64,000 bases of DNA from Vallitaleaceae bacterium 9-2 (GCA_038396585.1 CP121691.1:2542001-2606000); one strand, 5' to 3'; counted from the stretch's first letter, positions 28,484-38,778 are shown. The notes: generated by a model from the letters alone, not told the origin. Numbers and translations: made by a program.

Positions 28484-29365
28484 TCATAATACGAGAATGG
28501 TTAATGCATTTTCTTTAATAGTAACATCCAATTGGTCGTTCCATATAATCTCACCATCTATGTTAATCGGCAAAGAATCTTGGCTTTTAATCGTCAATGA
28601 TTTTCCCCGATACATTTGTACTTGCTTGATTTTTTCATGTGTTCCGTGAATATACTTTGGCAATAAAAACGGAACTCTTATCTTAGACACACGCTCTATT
28701 ACACAAAAATCAAGATATCCATCATCAAATACCGCTTTGGGTGAAGGCTTCATCCCTCCTCCATAATACTTGGCGTTTGCCAAGGATATGAGTAAGACTT
28801 CTTTTTGCTTAAGCGCCTTACCATCCACTTGTATATTTACAGGATATACTTTAAGTTTCAATATTGTTGCAAAGACACTTATAAGATAGGCAAGTTCTGC
28901 ACTAAACATCGGCAATCGCTTATACTTTTTCGCATTATGAACAATTTCAGCATCAAATCCCACTGATGCTATATTAATATAGTGGCGTCCATTAAGTACA
29001 CCAACATCGATTGTTCTTCGGTTACCTTCACGGTATTGATCCAACAAGACCTTGGGATCTCGAATGGATGTAATGCTTTTGATAAAATCATTGCCTGAAC
29101 CACACGGAATAATTCCAACAATCGTTTCTTTTGAATATTGTGATAACATCACCCCATGGACAACTTCATTTAATGTCCCATCGCCTCCAAGAGAATAGAT
29201 GATGGTATCTGGTCCTGCATTTTCTTTTGCCAGTTCAATAGCATGCCCAAGATATTGGGTCTGATGAATCTGGGGATTTTCAAAGAGTTCTTCAATATAT
29301 GGTAGCAACTCTTTTGCCTTGCCTTTTCCGGCTTTTGTATTAACAATAAAAACATGTTTTTTCAT
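28484..29365 (-). CDS. Diacylglycerol kinase-family lipid kinase (YegS/BmrU-like)
   Basis: This 293-residue protein has the DAGK catalytic signature SLGGDGTLNEVVHG and GIIPCGSGNDF, followed by the beta-rich C-terminal domain (INIDGEIIW). Such enzymes phosphorylate diacylglycerol or related lipids at the inner face of the membrane. The start ATG overlaps nothing but is directly adjacent to the methyltransferase stop (no gap), which points to coupled translation. Confidence 0.92.
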   Translation of the reverse strand: MKKHVFIVNTKAGKGKAKELLPYIEELFENPQIHQTQYLGHAIELAKENAGPDTIIYSLGGDGTLNEVVHGVMLSQYSKETIVGIIPCGSGNDFIKSITSIRDPKVLLDQYREGNRRTIDVGVLNGRHYINIASVGFDAEIVHNAKKYKRLPMFSAELAYLISVFATILKLKVYPVNIQVDGKALKQKEVLLISLANAKYYGGGMKPSPKAVFDDGYLDFCVIERVSKIRVPFLLPKYIHGTHEKIKQVQMYRGKSLTIKSQDSLPINIDGEIIWNDQLDVTIKENALTILVL

Positions 29366-30547
29366 TTACTTTCCCTTTTCAATAAATGCGACTTTTAGAT
29401 AATTACCTTCTGGATACATCGAATGCACACAAAAATCATTTGGTAATGTGAATTCTTCCCGGATTCTATAGGTCTTTGATGTTTCTCTAAATGCTGCTTC
29501 AATAAATTTCTTGAATTTTTTCATGTCAAATCCACTATGATTGGTCGATGCAACAATCATGCCGCCTGGTTTTGTGATTGCAATAGCATCTACTAAGAGC
29601 TCCACATAATTGGACGCTGCACTAAATGTCTTTTTTTTGGATCTAGCAAAACTCGGTGGATCTAAGATCACGACATCGAATTGCATTTTTTTTCGTTTTG
29701 CATATTTGAAATACTTAAAAACATCTTCAACAATAATTGTCTGTGACTCTGGGTCAATTCCATTGATTCTAAATTGTTCCTCAGTTTTAACTAAACTTCG
29801 GTTCGCAAGGTCTACGCTTGTTGTGTGTGCTTGGCCCAATGCCGCGAAAATTGAGAATGCCCCTGTATATGAAAATGTATTTAATACACTTTTTTGTTTG
29901 GCATACTGTTTTAACAGCGTTTTACGGACTTCTCTTTGATCAAGAAAAAAACCAACCATAGGACCTTCATCTAAATATACAGCAAACTTCACATCATTTT
30001 CTTTGACGATAAGTGGCTCCGGGGCTTTTTCCCCCAGAACATAGTCCTGTGTATTTTGCATTTGCTCTGCTGTTTTAAAACGCTTTTTTTCGTATATTCC
30101 ACGCATATTCGGCATGCTTTCTAGCGCTTTGACAACCAACGCCTTAAACTGATATGCCCCGATACTATACCAATGAATCAGATAAAATCCATCATAATAA
30201 TCAATCGTTATCCCACCTATACCATCACCTTCACCATTGAAAATACGATATGCATTGGTTTTTTCCAAATCAAACATGCGCTTTCTTTTTTGATCTGCTT
30301 TTTCTATAGCCGTCTTAAAAAAGACCTCGTCAATGGGCTCTTGGGGATTTTTTGTAAGCATCCATCCCTGACCTTTGTTTTGTATTCCATAATACCCTCG
30401 TCCAAGGAATTGTCCTTGTTCATCAAATAATTCAAGAAGGGTTCCTTCAGTTATTGTTGACGGCTGATGAACAAACGCTTTTTTTTCAATGAGCGGATAT
30501 CCTTGTTTATATTTACTTGCATATGAATTCTTAATCGTAATTTTCAT
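29366..30547 (-). CDS. Class I rRNA methyltransferase, RlmI-like, with PUA domain
   Basis: This 393-residue protein has an N-terminal PUA domain (FLGRGYYG region), an EEHD/RFD-like middle part with YRIFNGEGDGIGGITIDYYDG, and a Rossmann SAM domain (VLNTFSYTGAFSIFAALGQA, SVDLANRS, VVILDPPSFARSK). This is the organisation of RlmI, which methylates a cytosine of 23S rRNA; the exact target here is inferred. A GTG start four codons upstream lies on the GAGG ribosome binding site, so the ATG is preferred. Confidence 0.92.
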   Translation of the reverse strand: MKITIKNSYASKYKQGYPLIEKKAFVHQPSTITEGTLLELFDEQGQFLGRGYYGIQNKGQGWMLTKNPQEPIDEVFFKTAIEKADQKRKRMFDLEKTNAYRIFNGEGDGIGGITIDYYDGFYLIHWYSIGAYQFKALVVKALESMPNMRGIYEKKRFKTAEQMQNTQDYVLGEKAPEPLIVKENDVKFAVYLDEGPMVGFFLDQREVRKTLLKQYAKQKSVLNTFSYTGAFSIFAALGQAHTTSVDLANRSLVKTEEQFRINGIDPESQTIIVEDVFKYFKYAKRKKMQFDVVILDPPSFARSKKKTFSAASNYVELLVDAIAITKPGGMIVASTNHSGFDMKKFKKFIEAAFRETSKTYRIREEFTLPNDFCVHSMYPEGNYLKVAFIEKGK

Positions 30548-30586
30548 TTTTTTCCTCACTGTCTCTAAAATCCGACATTCCTCTCT

Positions 30587-31828
30587 TTAATATAACTTTG
30601 GAAATGTCTTTTGATCCAAATAATAATTATAAGCTATTAATCCTACTGTAATAACGCCTACTCCAGCTATGGATGCAAAGGCTACTGAATAATTTGTAGC
30701 CTCTAAGATCCAGCCGATAATTACACGCCCTATTCCCGCACCTACAAACCGGGTAATGTTGGCATAGCTATGTATTCGTCCTCGATGGGACGAGGGTACC
30801 CGACGTGACATAAACGGCGAGGACCCAAGCATATTGACAATCTCTCCAATAGTAAAGATGAACATCATGATAAAAAATACTTGATAGGTTGGTTGATTAC
30901 AAATTATTAAAAAACTAAGCCCAATACACAATTGTCCAATAAAAATTTTGGGAATCTCACGTAAGCGCCAAATACTATAGGTAATGATTGGCGTAAAGAA
31001 AATAACGACAAAAGCGTTAAAACTCGACAAAAACCCAAAATATTTTGATCCTAAATCCTTCCCAAACAAATCTGTCATATACATAGGCAATGTAAATGTC
31101 CACTGATCATATATAAATGAAGCCAATAAATAGATAATTAGCTGCATTAAAATGGATGGGCGTTTCATAAGTATGTTTAGGCTACTTTCTGAAGCGTGCA
31201 TCCCAAGTTCATACTCATTTTGCTCTTCCTCATCCATCTCACTTACATGAATAACCTTAACAAATACAATAATAAGAATCGTGGATGATATGGTCGTTAA
31301 TCCATCCAGTAAAAAGGCAAGATTTAAAAAGTTTGCAAAAAGCAATCCTCCAATGGTCGCACCAAACATATAACCAAGGTTGTGCCCTAAATACATCAGC
31401 GAATACACTTTTTCTCGGTCTTTTGGCTTTATCACATCAATAACCAACGCATCAAATGCAGGTCCTTCAATATTGGCAAATAATCCTGCCAGTATAAAGA
31501 AGACAATCATCCATGTCCCCGGCTCAATAAAAGCACAGAGAATGAAGAAAAATACAGAGATACAATCAAAAATTATGATTAGTTTTTTTCGATTAAATCG
31601 GTCCGCTAGTTTGCCCCCCAAAATATTTGCCGGCAAGAATAAAAAGCCGACCACAAGAAAAATGTAGGATATGGTTGTCGGCGAATAACCAATTTTATCC
31701 TTTAAAATCAATGTTAACAGCGGCCATATAAACGCCCCCATATTTGTAATCATACGTCCGATAAAAAGAACATATGCCGACTTTGATAGCCCTCGATACT
31801 GTGAAAATACTTCAATAAACTTTTTCAT
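30587..31828 (-). CDS. MFS transporter
   Basis: This 413-residue protein has 12 predicted helices and the loop-2 signature GGKLADRFNRKKLI of the major facilitator superfamily, with a matching SRRVPSSHRGRIHSYANITR in the second half. It looks like the drug:H+ antiporter branch, substrate unknown. It starts 55 bp after the SMC-like gene without an intervening terminator and precedes the methyltransferase by 39 bp. Confidence 0.9.
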   Translation of the reverse strand: MKKFIEVFSQYRGLSKSAYVLFIGRMITNMGAFIWPLLTLILKDKIGYSPTTISYIFLVVGFLFLPANILGGKLADRFNRKKLIIIFDCISVFFFILCAFIEPGTWMIVFFILAGLFANIEGPAFDALVIDVIKPKDREKVYSLMYLGHNLGYMFGATIGGLLFANFLNLAFLLDGLTTISSTILIIVFVKVIHVSEMDEEEQNEYELGMHASESSLNILMKRPSILMQLIIYLLASFIYDQWTFTLPMYMTDLFGKDLGSKYFGFLSSFNAFVVIFFTPIITYSIWRLREIPKIFIGQLCIGLSFLIICNQPTYQVFFIMMFIFTIGEIVNMLGSSPFMSRRVPSSHRGRIHSYANITRFVGAGIGRVIIGWILEATNYSVAFASIAGVGVITVGLIAYNYYLDQKTFPKLY

Positions 31829-31883
31829 CCCGTTTTTCCTTATATTCTATTTTTATTTTTTAATTCCTTAAGATGCGAATCCA

Positions 31884-34800
31884 CTAATCCAAAAAAGAAA
31901 GCTGCTCTTTTTCTTCCATCCGCATAATTGATCGAGGCGATTTTTCATGCAAATATGCATAATTGATGAACTTCTCATTGGTCATCACTTGCTTGTCAGC
32001 ACCACTTACATGGCGTAAGCGTCCACTATAGACCACCGGAAAATAATCGCTGATAAACTTCCCTTCTGCATGCGCGGTCAACGCAATAATCTGAAATCCT
32101 AGTTTTTCAGCAATAAAAAACACCGGATCTAACACATGCTTACTGGAAGCTTTCCCAAATGGATTATCTAAAATAACAGTTCTTTGACTTTTTTCACTTT
32201 GTGATAAATATTGTTTTTTTTCAGCCAAATAGTTAAGTAATCCTAAAAAGAGCGTCATGTTTTTACTCCATTTTTCACCACCAGACCACTTGTTGGAGCT
32301 TTCCCATGCCATTGGAGCTTTGTTGATTTTTAAATCATTGGTCACTTTACGGCATTTTATCTTAATGCTTTTATCATTAAGCACTACGTTAAGCAGGTTC
32401 TTGACGCTAAGTTTTTGTTCAATATATTCGCGAAGTTTTAGTGTATCCATGTGCTCTTGTTCAGCTTCATGGTCATACTCATGGACCATTGCCTCAATGT
32501 AGTGACGAAGCTGTTGTTTTGCCTCTATACTGTCCCATTGGGGAATATCAAAGATAAAAATCTGCTTACTGACATTATCCACTGTAATACGTGTTTTTCG
32601 TTGAATTATATCAAGTTCAACCGCAACTTGCTGTATATACGTCGCTAGATGGGTTAAGAACGTCTGAAGTTCAAGATCGCTTTGGCGTCGGTCCTCTTGT
32701 GCTATACGAATATTACGTTCAATAACCCGCGCCATTTGTTCTTGATATTCAACCAGTTCTTCATAGCTTTCTCTTTTATTGACACCATGAATAGCCGCTT
32801 GTCTTAGCTTAAATTCTTTGATATGGGTCTCACAATAATGTACAAACTTAAGGCGCTCTTGTTCGACATATTGTTTTTTGTTCATATATGCATTATATGA
32901 CTGTTCTAATGCTTTCATCCATTGTTTTGCCATTTCTTTTTGTGCATTGACATCTTTTAGCTGTTGAATTTTTTCTTCAATCTGCGGATCACAGGTTAAA
33001 TCCTCCCCAAATACTAAGAAACTAATACGCGCATTATGCACTTTAAGTTCATGCAGTAGTACATTTTCTTCTTCCATCTGGCTATTCAACTTATCTATTG
33101 ATACATTGATGTCCTTTATGCTGCGTTTCCACTGTTTCCACTCAGAAACAATCCCTTCTTTTACTTGGTGCAGCTCTTCCTCAAAACTATGTATATAACG
33201 ATACTTTTTAATCAGTTGTTCTTCTTGGTCTTCTTTTAATGCAATATGACGATTTTTTTCATTTTCTTCATGGTGAATTTTATGTTGCCATTCTTCCATA
33301 TCTTTGGACAAGCCTTTTAACTTCTGTACCATTTCCGGAAGTTGTGCCTCTGCATATACACCAATAAGCTCTATCGCATAGACAGCTTCTTCTTTTTTTA
33401 GTTGCAGCTGTTGCTTAATCTCTAGGAGCCTTGATTGATTTTCTTGTATCTGCACATTAATCAAATCTCTGTCTTGATAGACACCCAACAAGTTTCTCTG
33501 AATCTCTTTTCGTTCTTCTTCAAGGGTTTTTATATCTTGTGTCGTATTCATCGGTGCTTGATGACGTGTATCTAAATAGAGCCCTTGATTTTTTATCACT
33601 TCTATCTGTGTTAACAACTCGTGTTGTTCCATCATCAAATCCCGAATTTTATCCAGTTGACGGCTATGACGCCCCCCTAATTGCTCATAGGTTTGGCGAA
33701 GCTTTAACTCTTCATCTTGTACGTGTTCAAACTTTAGTTCCAAGTCATCTTTTTGTTTTGCCAGCTGAATATATGCGTTCGCTTTTTGAATCTTAGCTGA
33801 TAAAAGATTTTGTTCTGTCTGTAATGTTTGTATTGTTTGGCGATAATGGGCCTCTTTTTTTGTTCCAGACTCAATGGCTGCCCCAATATCACTCGACGTT
33901 TGTTGATGTGCCAATATCTCCGATGTAATATTTTCTAAAGCTTCTTTTAACTCTGTATATTCTTTATACGTATATTTCTTGAAAAACCGTTGTGTCTGAT
34001 GTTCTAAATCAACCATCTCCTGCAACTGTTTGCTTACTTCTTTTCGGTGTTTTTCACTTTTTTCACTTTCATGAACTAATGCCTTTTTCCAATGGTCAAA
34101 ATGCGACGGCGTTAGATTCGCTTTCCAATGGTCCGGGTAGACTTCATAGCCAAAGTTCTCTTCTAATTGAATCTGTGCCTGATTCATGCGCTTATGCATC
34201 TGCTCTTTTGTAACCAGAAGAAGTGGATATGAAAGTTGGCCGCGATAAGCCTCTATTTTCTCTTTGACAATAGAAAACTCTTCGTCTGTTGTAATTACTG
34301 TTTGCGCCCATAGTGGAAAAAGTTCGTATAAGGCATTAAACGACATGTCATAGTGTTCACTGATACTTTGAATATAGACCGTTCCTTGTTCAATAAAACC
34401 CACCTGTTCCTTAAGCTCATTGATAATCTGTTTTGCCATAGGTTCAACAAAGAAGTGTTCACTATCGTTATATATATCTTCGTTTTTTTTATGCTTGCGT
34501 TCTTGGTGCATGGCCACTTCTAGCTGTCTTTCCATATGTTGTCTTTTTTCTGTCAAACGTTGAATAACGGATTCTTCCTTGGTATAAATCGAGTCTGAAA
34601 TATAAAGCGAATGACTTCTCGATTCAATATCCAAAATCAAAGCTTTTTGCGCTTGCTCAAATGCATCAAGTTCATACGTGATTTTTAGCTTCGTCTCTGC
34701 CAGTTGTGTCATCGTCTGGCGAATGCTTTCTAATTGTTTTTCATATTCTTGTTGTTCTATTACAAGCAGTTGAAGGTGATGTTGTTCATCCTTGGTTTGT

Positions 34801-36323
34801 TCCATATTTCTTTGTAGACGTTCGCTCCATTGCATATATTCAGAGACAATCGTCTCGGCATGGATATCACTAAGTAAACTGTTAGATACGTCGGTCATTT
34901 GCTGTTCAATAGCCTCTAAGGCTCCTTGTAATTTGCCTAAACGATTCGAATTTTGGTGACGTTGATGCGCATGTTGTTCTTTTGATTTTTCCAGCTGCTG
35001 AGCACTTAACTGTTCTCTTTCCAACTCGTGTTCATATATTCCTAGTGTTTTTTTAATATCACCAATTGCCTTGTCATAGTATCCTTGAATTTTTTGACTA
35101 TTGATATCCAGCTTCTTTTGAACCTCTTGAACACCTAGATTTTCGTCCAACGCCTCTAGCGTCCTTTCAAGTTGTGTCACACGTTCCTTAACTTGTTTTG
35201 CCTTCTTTTCCAGTATACTCATTTCAATATTTTGTTTACGTGATGCAATCGCATCATATTGTTTACGTATCTGGCTATATTCTTCATTATACCCTTTGAT
35301 TGTGTCCTCTAAAGATGCGATAATTTGTTCTTTTTGTCGCACTTTAAGGGAAGCCTCTTTATGCTTTAGATGCTCTTCTTGTTTTTCCAACTCAAGCTTT
35401 TCTTCAATGACATGTTCTTGTTTTCTCATGTTCTGTTGATAGGACTGTTCTAGATATGTATACATCCTATACATTTGATACTGATGCTTTTCATAATTTT
35501 CACGGGCATCATAAAGATTTTTATATTCATAGACATATCCATCAATATGCTCTTTGACCTGTTGGAATTGTTCAATTTCATTGAGCAAGCGTTTATTTGT
35601 TTTGAAATGCTCTCTTTGCTTTTCAAAAATAGTAGCAAAATTCCCACTATTTTCACCTTGTATTGCTTCTTCTACGGTCGGAATCAATAGATAATCTAAG
35701 AGTTGTTCTGTTGTTTTGCATCGATTAAAAAACTCATCGACATTTCCTTCACCACTATTGATGGTTGCAATTTTTCGCCACTCATTAGGTATGATTTTGA
35801 AGGTTTCTTCAATATATTTTCCATAATCCGATATTGTTTTAAAGGTTTTCGCATACGGGCTTTTTGCCTTCATGCGCTCATAATATTCATTGATCTCTCC
35901 ACGGCTTGCACTTCGACTTTTTCCGGTCTTGGTTTCCACTACAAAAGGCATCTCATCAATACTGTCACTATCTTCACCATCATATTCATATGCATATTTA
36001 ATTGATTTTAACTCATTATTTTCAATATAAAGTGATGTCGCCGTAACTCCATAGTGACGCGGTTGCTCTCTTAAAATCCATTCTATGGCAATATGGGCAG
36101 GATTTCCATCCAAGGAAAGGGTATCTTTAATTTTACGGTCTGCCATATCAATATGCGGGATAACTGCTTGAAGAACGGTTTGAATGAACACCGTTTTTCC
36201 TCCACCATTTTCAAGTAAAAATGCTCCATTATGCCCGTCAAAATGAAACGTCATATCGTTATAACGTTTAGCACCATTTTCATATATTACATTTGTCAAA
36301 CGAATTTTCGATATCGACGGCAT
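31884..36323 (-). CDS. SMC/MukB-like ATPase of a JetC/MksB type complex
   Basis: This 1479-residue protein has an N-terminal ATPase half with Walker A LLENGGGKT (about 36-44), a very long coiled coil rich in Gln, Glu and Lys with a hinge region in the middle, and a C-terminal half with signature SGGEK (about 1347-1351), Walker B VILDNPFGKASS (Asp about 1386) and a TAHAEGKF switch. The catalytic position after the Walker B Asp is Asn rather than Glu. It would entrap DNA together with the two preceding products. It is the last of three tightly packed genes (1- and 3-bp gaps). Wadjet JetC and MksB/MukB are the closest system types I can name; no search was possible. Confidence 0.88.
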   Translation of the reverse strand: MPSISKIRLTNVIYENGAKRYNDMTFHFDGHNGAFLLENGGGKTVFIQTVLQAVIPHIDMADRKIKDTLSLDGNPAHIAIEWILREQPRHYGVTATSLYIENNELKSIKYAYEYDGEDSDSIDEMPFVVETKTGKSRSASRGEINEYYERMKAKSPYAKTFKTISDYGKYIEETFKIIPNEWRKIATINSGEGNVDEFFNRCKTTEQLLDYLLIPTVEEAIQGENSGNFATIFEKQREHFKTNKRLLNEIEQFQQVKEHIDGYVYEYKNLYDARENYEKHQYQMYRMYTYLEQSYQQNMRKQEHVIEEKLELEKQEEHLKHKEASLKVRQKEQIIASLEDTIKGYNEEYSQIRKQYDAIASRKQNIEMSILEKKAKQVKERVTQLERTLEALDENLGVQEVQKKLDINSQKIQGYYDKAIGDIKKTLGIYEHELEREQLSAQQLEKSKEQHAHQRHQNSNRLGKLQGALEAIEQQMTDVSNSLLSDIHAETIVSEYMQWSERLQRNMEQTKDEQHHLQLLVIEQQEYEKQLESIRQTMTQLAETKLKITYELDAFEQAQKALILDIESRSHSLYISDSIYTKEESVIQRLTEKRQHMERQLEVAMHQERKHKKNEDIYNDSEHFFVEPMAKQIINELKEQVGFIEQGTVYIQSISEHYDMSFNALYELFPLWAQTVITTDEEFSIVKEKIEAYRGQLSYPLLLVTKEQMHKRMNQAQIQLEENFGYEVYPDHWKANLTPSHFDHWKKALVHESEKSEKHRKEVSKQLQEMVDLEHQTQRFFKKYTYKEYTELKEALENITSEILAHQQTSSDIGAAIESGTKKEAHYRQTIQTLQTEQNLLSAKIQKANAYIQLAKQKDDLELKFEHVQDEELKLRQTYEQLGGRHSRQLDKIRDLMMEQHELLTQIEVIKNQGLYLDTRHQAPMNTTQDIKTLEEERKEIQRNLLGVYQDRDLINVQIQENQSRLLEIKQQLQLKKEEAVYAIELIGVYAEAQLPEMVQKLKGLSKDMEEWQHKIHHEENEKNRHIALKEDQEEQLIKKYRYIHSFEEELHQVKEGIVSEWKQWKRSIKDINVSIDKLNSQMEEENVLLHELKVHNARISFLVFGEDLTCDPQIEEKIQQLKDVNAQKEMAKQWMKALEQSYNAYMNKKQYVEQERLKFVHYCETHIKEFKLRQAAIHGVNKRESYEELVEYQEQMARVIERNIRIAQEDRRQSDLELQTFLTHLATYIQQVAVELDIIQRKTRITVDNVSKQIFIFDIPQWDSIEAKQQLRHYIEAMVHEYDHEAEQEHMDTLKLREYIEQKLSVKNLLNVVLNDKSIKIKCRKVTNDLKINKAPMAWESSNKWSGGEKWSKNMTLFLGLLNYLAEKKQYLSQSEKSQRTVILDNPFGKASSKHVLDPVFFIAEKLGFQIIALTAHAEGKFISDYFPVVYSGRLRHVSGADKQVMTNEKFINYAYLHEKSPRSIMRMEEKEQLSFLD

Positions 36324-36324
36324 C

Positions 36325-37077
36325 TTAGTCCTCCCCTTTTGTTAACTTAGTATCTGATGATACGGATTCCTTGGCAAACTGATAAATAACTTCAAGGATT
36401 CCACGATTATATTCATAGTCCATAAAAAAACGTTGCGTAATGACTTTCGCTTTTTCAGTCAACGTTATTTCTTCATAACCACATTCCTCAACTAAACCTT
36501 GATCAAGCATAAATTCTTTGGTAATCTGCATAAAACTCATACGACTATTGGTACGTGCCGTTTGCTTCTTAACCGTCTCTTTTATGATATCCATGGATTC
36601 CCAATGGTTTAATAAACCTATCCAGTTATATTCATACTCTTTTTCCAATGCAATGAGCGTCTCTTCATCAATTTGACGCAATCCTAGCAATCGTTCATTA
36701 AAGCTATCCATCCACAGATGCATTGAGATAAACTCCCGTGTAGGTTCTTGGCTTTGATAGCTATCATAAAATTCACCAATACATACAATAATAGCCAAAT
36801 ACATGAGATACATATCCATATTCGTCGCACGGCTTGGTAGATAATCACGCTTGATTTCTCGGTTCGTCAGATGATACCTAGAATGTATCGTTAACGGAAC
36901 TAAATATATAGAATCTCCCGCTGAAATAATACGACAGTCAACCTCATTGGCAAACTCCATCAAAAGTCCTCTGACTTCGTCATCCATATAATGTTTTGCC
37001 TCTTGCTTTAACATTTGTCCATTAGCATTCAATTGGGAAAATAATTTGAAGGCTTCCATTACATTTTTTTCATTCAT
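36325..37077 (-). CDS. MukE/JetB-like subunit (DUF6063 type)
   Basis: This is a 250-residue acidic protein without membrane segments. The core HYMDDEVRGLLMEFANEVD, PLTIHSRYHLTNREIKRDYL, YLAIIVCIGEFYDSYQSQEP and QRFFMDYEYNRGILEVIYQF resembles the DUF6063 proteins found next to JetC-type SMC genes. In MukBEF-like machines this kite (tandem winged-helix) subunit bridges the kleisin and the ATPase. It sits between the kleisin-like gene (3-bp gap) and the SMC gene (1-bp gap), the canonical order. Family assignment is from memory. Confidence 0.75.
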   Translation of the reverse strand: MNEKNVMEAFKLFSQLNANGQMLKQEAKHYMDDEVRGLLMEFANEVDCRIISAGDSIYLVPLTIHSRYHLTNREIKRDYLPSRATNMDMYLMYLAIIVCIGEFYDSYQSQEPTREFISMHLWMDSFNERLLGLRQIDEETLIALEKEYEYNWIGLLNHWESMDIIKETVKKQTARTNSRMSFMQITKEFMLDQGLVEECGYEEITLTEKAKVITQRFFMDYEYNRGILEVIYQFAKESVSSDTKLTKGED

Positions 37078-37080
37078 GGC

Positions 37081-38571
37081 TTAGAACTCCTTGTCTGATA
37101 ATATGATTTCCATATTGCGAATCGTGTAATTCGGGTCAACATCAACAATACCAACATTTTCTATGGCTTGAATCCACTTATAATGAACGTCTAAATCCTT
37201 AAACGCCTCATAAAACACATGGTCAGGTTGCTCTTTAATGGCTTCAAGATCAAGAGGTGACATTTGATGTAATACAATAAAAAAATCATAGGTTTCTCTA
37301 ACCTGTAAATACTTCTGGTTCATGTGACGACAAATGTTTTGCAGCGTCATCCGTTGTTGTTGCATTAACATAGAAGATATCTCGTTAAATATCTGTTTGT
37401 ATATCTGTTGTTGCATATGGAGTTGCTTTACCTGTTCACCTTTTTCAGGTTCCAAAAACAAATGCCTCGACACATCTTGTTCTTCCTTTTTCATCCATTG
37501 AGGTGCGAACAATGCCATAGGCGACCAAATTTTTGCCTGACTTAATCCCAAATATGGATGTGCTATAACTTTTGTCTCTTGAACCGGCATTGGAATCGTC
37601 ATGATTTTTCTGGCAATCTCTTGATCAAAATTAAATGATGATACACCAATAAAATATAGCGATTCTCTTGCCGAGTCTAAAGCTGTCATCTTAAGTTCAA
37701 TGCTCTCTTCAAGCAAGCTTGAGTGCAGGTGATGCACATCCGCCAGTTCATTGTCAATACGAATCACCATGGAAAATGCTAACTGATCTTTGGGAGACAA
37801 GATTCGACTCCGTTCATAATGATGCTTCGTCTCTTGAACAAATGTTGCTATCTCTTCAAATTCTTCATGTTCTCTTTTTAGGCGCCGATTGATATCATCA
37901 ATTAAATCTTTATAGCGATCATAAGTCTCATCCGAGACAATATTTCGCTGAACCTCATGTTTTATCTGAATAATTTTTTCTTTGATTGTATGAACGCCTA
38001 CCTGCATTTCATCAATTTGGCGAAGTGCACCAACAAACTCGCCTTTTTCCAATTGCTTGCGAAGAATTAATTGGCTAATGGAAATCTGAAATTCACTGTA
38101 ATACTCTTTGGTTGCAAAAATGAGCTCCAGACCTTGCTCATCTAATGCATAATACTGAACATTCTTTTCTTTGTCCCATCCACTGACTTTCAAAAGGCTG
38201 TATTCGACTGCATCTTCTTTTTTTGTTTCATAATTATAAAAATCACGACGGTTACGCCTTCCTGAAGGCGGTCGCATCGCTTCAATTAAACTTCGGGCTA
38301 TTTCATAAAAATCATTGGCTTCAAAGTGATAATGTTCTTCAAATGTTTGACGCAAAAAATCTGCAAGCATATCTATGCTGATATTTTTATTGCGCTGAAG
38401 CATTTTTTCAAAAAAGAAAACCAATGTAAGAAGATACATGCCAAAATAATCAATAGGTTTACCTTCTCTATCCGTTTTTTGCCTTTTATCCATAGTGTAA
38501 AACAAGTCAAATAAAGCAATGCGTCCAACACGTTCTTTATAGCCATCCAATATATTTTTAAACTCGTTCAT
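37081..38571 (-). CDS. MukF/JetA-like kleisin subunit
   Basis: This 496-residue soluble protein has a winged-helix-like N-terminal region, a helical middle (EIATFVQETKHHYERSRI and flanking long helices) and a C-terminal winged-helix-like part. Sequence alone does not give a firm family; its place as first gene before a DUF6063-like gene and an SMC-like gene makes a kleisin (MukF, MksF or Wadjet JetA) the best reading. AAGGAG lies close before the ATG and a promoter with 17-bp spacing lies upstream. No jetD-like nuclease gene occurs on either side in this window. Confidence 0.65.
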   Translation of the reverse strand: MNEFKNILDGYKERVGRIALFDLFYTMDKRQKTDREGKPIDYFGMYLLTLVFFFEKMLQRNKNISIDMLADFLRQTFEEHYHFEANDFYEIARSLIEAMRPPSGRRNRRDFYNYETKKEDAVEYSLLKVSGWDKEKNVQYYALDEQGLELIFATKEYYSEFQISISQLILRKQLEKGEFVGALRQIDEMQVGVHTIKEKIIQIKHEVQRNIVSDETYDRYKDLIDDINRRLKREHEEFEEIATFVQETKHHYERSRILSPKDQLAFSMVIRIDNELADVHHLHSSLLEESIELKMTALDSARESLYFIGVSSFNFDQEIARKIMTIPMPVQETKVIAHPYLGLSQAKIWSPMALFAPQWMKKEEQDVSRHLFLEPEKGEQVKQLHMQQQIYKQIFNEISSMLMQQQRMTLQNICRHMNQKYLQVRETYDFFIVLHQMSPLDLEAIKEQPDHVFYEAFKDLDVHYKWIQAIENVGIVDVDPNYTIRNMEIILSDKEF

Positions 38572-38611
38572 ATACGCTCCTTAACTTTTCTAAACGAAAA
38601 GACTACGGTCT

Positions 38612-38640
38612 ATTTTACCTTAATTTTTTCGAATACGCAA
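38612..38640 (-). promoter_or_regulatory. Likely promoter of the SMC-like operon
   Basis: On the minus strand -35 TTGCGT (38635-38640) and -10 TAAAAT (38612-38617) are 17 bp apart, about 40 bp before the kleisin-like start. Confidence 0.5.
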
Positions 38641-38726
38641 CACGGATACCCTATCTATCCCCCTTAATTTCTCTACTTTTGCCCTTAACGCTTTCCAAGC
38701 AAACTTTATTCTTTAAAATTTTTATC

Positions 38727-38755
38727 TTGACAAAGTTTTTTTTTAAGCGTATGAT
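38727..38755 (+). promoter_or_regulatory. Promoter of the T-box/trpXYZ-like unit
   Basis: TTGACA (38727-38732) and TATGAT (38750-38755) are 17 bp apart on the plus strand. The predicted start site falls about 20 bases before stem I of the T-box. Confidence 0.7.
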
Positions 38756-38778
38756 AAGTACAAATTAATCACATATAA

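Noticed and set aside
31884-36323. SbcC or RecN as identity of the large coiled-coil ATPase
   Set aside because: There is no SbcD or DNA-repair neighbour, and the two packed upstream genes match the kleisin/kite plan of MukBEF, Mks and Wadjet systems.
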